Positions 4,797-5,163 of a DNA stretch of 5,163 nucleotides are shown here, one piece after another (positions within the stretch are counted from its first letter, which is position 1; each line of letters opens with the position of its first letter). The stretch comes from UBA1756 sp045132235 (lineage in GTDB: Bacteria > Bacteroidota > Bacteroidia > Bacteroidales > WCHB1-69), in NCBI GenBank assembly GCA_045132235.1, contig JBGURX010000023.1:1-5163 (forward strand), given 5' to 3'. The notes under the pieces are model-generated. The model did no database searches. It worked only from the letters and a program-made list of their open reading frames with translations, and was not told where the DNA came from. The position numbers and the translations under genes were made by a program.

Positions 4797-5163
4797 ATTT
4801 TTCAGTCATAAAATTCCTTAAAATCGCTGTGTCGTTTTTAGCGAACAGCAGGGCGGCGTTGCTGCCGCCGAAGCCTGAAATCACCTTCACGAAGAGGGCT
4901 TGGCTGGTGGATTGCTGGCGGGTGACCACCGCTATCGGAGCGACGGTGCCTGGGGTGTTGAAGCCCCGGGTGGGCAGGATAGTGCCGTTGTTGAGTTCTT
5001 GGCAGGAGATGATGCATTCCACCACGCCGGCGGCGCCGAGGGTATGGCCGAAGTAGCCCTTGAGGCTGTTGACGGGCAGTGTGTCGAGGCCGGTGCGTTG
5101 CAGGGCCACCGACTCCATATCGTCGTTGTAGCGGGTGGCGGTGCCGTGGGCGTTCACGAAGGC
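4795..5163 (-). CDS. Beta-ketoacyl-ACP synthase, C-terminal part (ApeO-like)
   Basis: The last 122 codons of a ketosynthase that enters from the right edge; the frame is open to position 5163 and the real start lies outside. The visible part carries the C-terminal-half motifs: the first catalytic His in FVNAHGTATRYNDDME; Lys and the second catalytic His in SLKGYFGHTLGAAGVVE; the wall strand NNGTILPTRGFNTP; and the glycine-rich ISGFGGSNAALLF. These residues are intact, so the enzyme is probably active, though the nucleophilic Cys is not in view. A GTG at 5157 lies inside the conserved strand and is not a genuine start. It is followed after 7 nt by the cysteine-less partner gene and forms with it the probable KS/CLF elongation pair. 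It differs clearly from the ketosynthase at 149-1348, so it is not a recent duplicate. Confidence 0.93.
   Translation of the reverse strand, partial: AFVNAHGTATRYNDDMESVALQRTGLDTLPVNSLKGYFGHTLGAAGVVECIISCQELNNGTILPTRGFNTPGTVAPIAVVTRQQSTSQALFVKVISGFGGSNAALLFAKNDTAILRNFMTEK

Noticed and set aside
1..5163. tRNA, rRNA, CRISPR array or riboswitch
   Set aside because: No cloverleaf, no conserved rRNA stretches, no regularly spaced direct repeats and no recognised riboswitch core were seen by eye on either strand.

Overview
The window looks like a chromosomal segment from a member of the Bacteroidales; the genus cannot be fixed from the sequence. Three things point there. The promoters match the Bacteroidetes pattern (TTTG or TTG, about 20 bp, then TAnnTTTG). 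Most genes have A-rich leaders without a Shine-Dalgarno site. The gene content is an aryl-polyene/flexirubin-type type II polyketide cluster of the kind common in gut Bacteroidetes. Genes are moderately GC-rich and the regulatory spacers are strongly AT-rich.

Left block (1-1616, minus strand). Three tightly packed genes read right to left: an acyl carrier protein (1616-1359), a complete beta-ketoacyl-ACP synthase with an intact Cys-His-His active site (1348-149), and the N-terminus of a ketosynthase-like, chain-length-factor type protein (146-1) that runs off the window. A near-consensus promoter lies just upstream (1703-1672). Right block (4152-5163, minus strand). The C-terminal third of another ketosynthase enters from the right edge and is followed 7 nt later by a 211-aa N-terminal-only ketosynthase-like protein without a catalytic cysteine. 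This pair resembles the KS plus truncated CLF pair (ApeO/ApeC type) of aryl polyene systems. The two blocks very probably serve one pathway: ACP-bound polyene chain elongation by KS and KS/CLF pairs.

Between the blocks lies an unrelated stretch (about 1700-4150). It holds mscL on the plus strand with its own promoter and a strong intrinsic terminator; a 340-bp non-coding element with 58-bp inverted-repeat arms and several internal hairpins; a minus-strand secreted or envelope protein of unknown function; and a plus-strand membrane-anchored coiled-coil LytTR-type DNA-binding protein. The inverted-repeat element sits between two convergent genes, as expected of a REP/MITE-like repeat.

Most notable are the inverted-repeat element, the LytTR regulator inside the polyene locus, the split layout of the locus, and the back-to-back promoters at 1672-1764. 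No rRNA, tRNA, CRISPR array or transposase gene was seen.
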